17,844 bases of DNA from Mycoplasma sp. CAG:611. GTDB taxonomy: Bacteria > Bacillota_I > Bacilli_A > RF39 > UBA660. The stretch spans positions 39,553 through 57,396 of the forward strand of contig HF999778.1 of NCBI GenBank assembly GCA_000434175.1. The letters are read 5' to 3'. The notes beneath the pieces were generated by a model, which saw only the letters and a list, made by a program, of their open reading frames with translations, was not told the origin of the DNA and ran no database searches. Shown one piece after another: positions 16,397 through 17,844 of the stretch. Position 1 is the stretch's first letter; each line of letters begins with the position of its first letter. A program made the position numbers and the translations under genes.

Positions 16397-16441
16397 ATTC
16401 TAACAAAAAAATAAACAAATAACAATCTATTTGTTTATTTT
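16397..16441 (-). promoter_or_regulatory. Terminator/promoter hairpin, copy 1 (before the CHAP gene)
   Basis: Minus strand TTGTTA (16420-16425), 17-base spacer, TAGAAT (16397-16402). The region also forms a perfect 14-bp stem (16428-16441 with 16408-16421) with a 6-base loop, followed by a T run, right after the first pilin-like gene. It thus looks like the terminator of that gene and the promoter of the CHAP gene in one element. It shares 24 of 25 bases with copy 2. Confidence 0.68.
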
Positions 16442-16452
16442 ATTTTATATAA

Positions 16453-16806
16453 TTATTGATTTTGTGCTTTATTTACCGCATCTTTACAAACTTGTCCGCT
16501 TGGGGAAGTAGCACATGCCCAACAAGCCGCATCATCTTCAACTACACTTCTTCCGATTAAATTAAATACAACTTGTACTATTGTAACAACAAAGAATATA
16601 ACAACACCATATATTAATCTTTTAATTAACATCTTTTGTGCTTCTTTTATTTCTTTTTCTTCTCCTGCCATTACTGCTTTACCTAAATCTAACATAGCTA
16701 AGATAACTATAATAATTGGTATAACGATTTTAATAATATTAATAATTTTACCTACTAATTGCCATATTTCTGCTGAACTTTCACAAAAACTTAATAACGT
16801 AAACAT
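16453..16806 (-). CDS. VirB2/TrbC-like pilin-type subunit, copy 1
   Basis: 117 residues; the ATG at 16806 follows AGAGAGG by seven bases. There is no classical signal peptide: the first 20 residues (MFTLLSFCESSAEIWQLVGK) are amphipathic. Two membrane segments (about 22-43 and 64-85) flank the loop AVMAGEEKEIKEAQ (44-57). Loop and second segment match the paralog at 13479-13859. The C-terminal tail carries three Cys (95, 98, 107; DDAACWACATS), absent from the other copy, which could form a disulfide outside the cell. It is the first gene of the secretion-like locus, with its own promoter and terminator, so it may be made in excess as expected for a structural subunit. Similar two-segment small proteins such as holins are an alternative, but the paralogy and context favour VirB2. 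Confidence 0.75.
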   Translation of the reverse strand: MFTLLSFCESSAEIWQLVGKIINIIKIVIPIIIVILAMLDLGKAVMAGEEKEIKEAQKMLIKRLIYGVVIFFVVTIVQVVFNLIGRSVVEDDAACWACATSPSGQVCKDAVNKAQNQ

Positions 16807-16832
16807 ATAATAACCTCTCTTTCTATATATAA

Positions 16833-16861
16833 ATATTACTAAATATTTAATTATTTGTCAA
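16833..16861 (-). promoter_or_regulatory. Promoter of the secretion-like locus
   Basis: Minus strand TTGACA (16856-16861), 17-base spacer, TAATAT (16833-16838), about 15 bases before the AGAGAGG of the first pilin-like gene. The -35 box is a perfect consensus, the best in the window. Confidence 0.75.
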
Positions 16862-17006
16862 TTTATTTAATATTTTTTTTGTAAAATTATTAAAATTTTT
16901 TATTATATATAGTTATCAATGTAAAATATATGAAAAACATTAATTAATAGATTGACTTCTAGAGGATATACAACTGATTAATTAATTATTATATATTTAA
17001 AACAGT

Positions 17007-17036
17007 GCTACTAAATAGTGGCCTTTTTTCTTTTTT
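17007..17036 (+). terminator. Plus-strand intrinsic terminator
   Basis: GCTACT and AGTGGC form a 6-bp stem with one G-U pair (17007-17012 with 17017-17022) and loop AAAT, followed by T6, C, T6. Read on the minus strand the same stem has a C-A mismatch and only a T4 tail, so it works better on the plus strand, where no protein gene is visible. In 16862-17006 the only other things seen are a weak plus-strand promoter-like pair (TTGTAA 16879-16884, TATTAT 16901-16906) and a 5-codon ORF starting MKN. Confidence 0.5.
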
Positions 17037-17441
17037 AGTAGTGTCTTCTTTTTGTTCGTGAATCTATCTTTTCTTCAACACATTTCAATTGTTTGTCAAC
17101 ATCAAACACATGATTTTTTCTTTCTTTTTCATTTCTTATTAAACTTAATGATTTTATTGATGTATATGTATAATAATACATAAGAAGAAGTTCTCTTAAA
17201 ACTATAGATCTTATTGATTTTAAACAAGCTAAAGTTGAAATTCCCTTATCATCTTTCATTGCATTAGCAATATGCTCTTGATTTTTATATATATTATTTG
17301 TATATTCTAAAGCTTTTTTATAATTAATAGTTCTTCAATTGAAACACTGTTAAAATCTGTATTTTCCAAAAAAGTCTGTGATGAAAGAAATGCGTATATA
17401 ATTCTTTTATCAATTTTACCAAACTTTTCATCATCTATCAT
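17035..17441 (-). pseudogene. Unknown protein gene split by a -1 frameshift
   Basis: From an ATG at 17441, 44 codons (MIDDEKFGKIDKRIIYAFL ...) run to a TAG at 17307-17309. The protein-like reading continues without a break in the -1 frame to the TAA at 17035, giving about 135 residues if joined (... EELLIIKKALEYTNNIYKNQ ...). The switch point is A AAA AAG (17313-17319) in the exact phase for -1 slippage, but loss of one A from a run of seven explains it equally well. The joined product is helical and basic at the C-terminus (DSRTKRRHY), with no recognised domain, signal peptide or clear membrane segment. It starts six bases after the end of a decayed small gene, so the pair was probably an operon. 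Because the neighbour is clearly broken, decay is the default reading. Confidence 0.55.
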
Positions 17442-17446
17442 TTCTT

Positions 17447-17646
17447 TTATGCTTTTAAAGGTTTTACTTTATATACCTGCTTGTTACATCCGCTTGAAAA
17501 TTTATGACTTTTCCAACATCAACTGCAACTGCACAACATTTACAAAACTTAAAACCTTGTCTATAAGTTGATTCAATTACATCTCAACACTTTTTACATT
17601 TTATCTTATTGCTTATTATTACTTCTTTTTCTTTTCCATAAGTCAT
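17447..17646 (-). pseudogene. Decayed small CxxC protein gene (DUF7695-like)
   Basis: From the ATG at 17646 the frame reads MTYGKEKEVIISNKIKCKKC, then an in-frame TGA (17584-17586), then DVIESTYRQGFKFCKCCAVA and VDVGK, after which the sensible reading moves to another frame (SHKFSSGCNKQVYKVKPLKA, stop at 17447). The two CxxC pairs and the pattern CGDVIES...FKFCKCGAVAVDGG are what I recall of the DUF7695 zinc-ribbon-like family. Here TGA stands where GGA (Gly) is expected, Cys 38 replaces Gly, and Val 44 replaces Gly. The span of 200 bases is one short of a multiple of three, so a single lost base near 17508-17512 explains the shift. The gene is not functional as read. The family name is from memory and should be confirmed. 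Confidence 0.6.
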
Positions 17647-17659
17647 CTTCTTATAATGT

Positions 17660-17668
17660 ATTATACCA
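17660..17668 (-). promoter_or_regulatory. Extended -10 promoter of the decayed pair
   Basis: Minus strand TGGTATAAT (17660-17668), an extended -10, 14 bases before the ATG at 17646. A 12-base perfect palindrome ATGATATATCAT (17667-17678) and the hairpin ATACCGCAAACGGTAT (17679-17694 region) lie directly upstream and could be an operator. No -35 box is convincing. Confidence 0.45.
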
Positions 17669-17748
17669 TGATATATCATACCGTTTGCGGTATAATCCTA
17701 TTACTATCCTACGGATAAATTAACCTTGTCCATATTATTGCTTAAAAT

Positions 17749-17792
17749 TTCACTGAGAATTTTTGCCACTTTTGCCACTTTTTCTCAATGAA
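17749..17792. repeat. Inverted repeat enclosing two tandem 9-mers
   Basis: TTCACTGAGAA (17749-17759) and TTCTCAATGAA (17782-17792) are inverted copies that differ at one position, which would be a G-U pair in minus-strand RNA. The 22 bases between them hold TTTTGCCAC twice in tandem (17760-17768 and 17769-17777). No gene is visible in 17695-17844. Confidence 0.55.
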
Positions 17793-17844
17793 CTATTTTT
17801 TAAATCAATTTTTTTGCACATAAATTGTAACTAAAAAAAATCCA

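Noticed and set aside
8314..16861. Ordinary integrative conjugative element.
   Set aside because: No integrase, excisionase, relaxase, coupling ATPase, att repeat or tRNA was found in the window. It is not excluded beyond the edges.
1..17844. Possible use of TGA as tryptophan (Mollicutes code 4).
   Set aside because: TGA is the natural stop of lon, the spoVID-like gene and the VirB4 N-terminal gene, each at a proper overlap with the next start, and Trp is encoded by TGG throughout. The TGA in the small CxxC gene sits where Gly, not Trp, is expected.
1..17844. CRISPR array or tRNA/rRNA genes.
   Set aside because: No regularly spaced repeats and no cloverleaf or rRNA-like segment were seen in any intergenic region. 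The only tandem repeat is the coding 39-bp repeat.

Overview
The window is very AT-rich (about a quarter G+C by eye) and uses TGA as a stop (lon, the spoVID-like gene and the VirB4 N-terminal gene all end in it) and TGG for Trp, so the code is standard. Strong Shine-Dalgarno sites, EzrA, and a lon / spoVID-like / ysxE-like neighbourhood point to a low-GC Firmicute of class Bacilli, probably an uncultured, reduced, host-associated lineage. That taxonomic guess is inference. Every protein gene lies on the minus strand, so transcription runs from high to low coordinates.

Right end (17.84-17.0 kb): non-coding DNA with an inverted repeat around two tandem 9-mers, then a decayed two-gene unit. The first gene is a small CxxC protein, probably DUF7695-like, broken by a TGA and a one-base shift. 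The second is an unknown protein of about 135 residues split by a -1 shift at the heptamer A AAA AAG.

Centre (16.9-8.3 kb): an eight-gene type IV secretion-like locus. In transcription order it has a VirB2-like subunit, a membrane-anchored protein with a degenerate LytM domain plus a CHAP hydrolase domain, an LppM-like lipoprotein, a second VirB2-like subunit, a large VirB6/TrbL-like channel protein, a PrgI/VirB3-like protein, and a VirB4 ATPase split into two overlapping genes. One promoter lies in front of the cluster. Two nearly identical terminator/promoter hairpins sit inside it, and a strong terminator closes it. No relaxase, VirD4 coupling ATPase, integrase or att site is visible. The locus looks like a chromosomal envelope machine beside cell-division and housekeeping genes, although parts could lie outside the window.

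Left of it (8.1-5.4 kb): a DUF1016/YhcG-family PDDEXK nuclease with its own promoter, then ezrA, the membrane-anchored FtsZ-ring regulator, with promoter and terminator.

Left end (5.3-0 kb): miaA (tRNA i6A37 synthesis), then the lon operon: lon, an unknown 233-residue protein translationally coupled to it, a SpoVID-like protein with a C-terminal LysM domain, and a YsxE/CotS-like kinase-fold protein that runs off the window. This resembles the Bacillus order lon...spoVID-ysxE with the intervening ysxC-hem genes missing.
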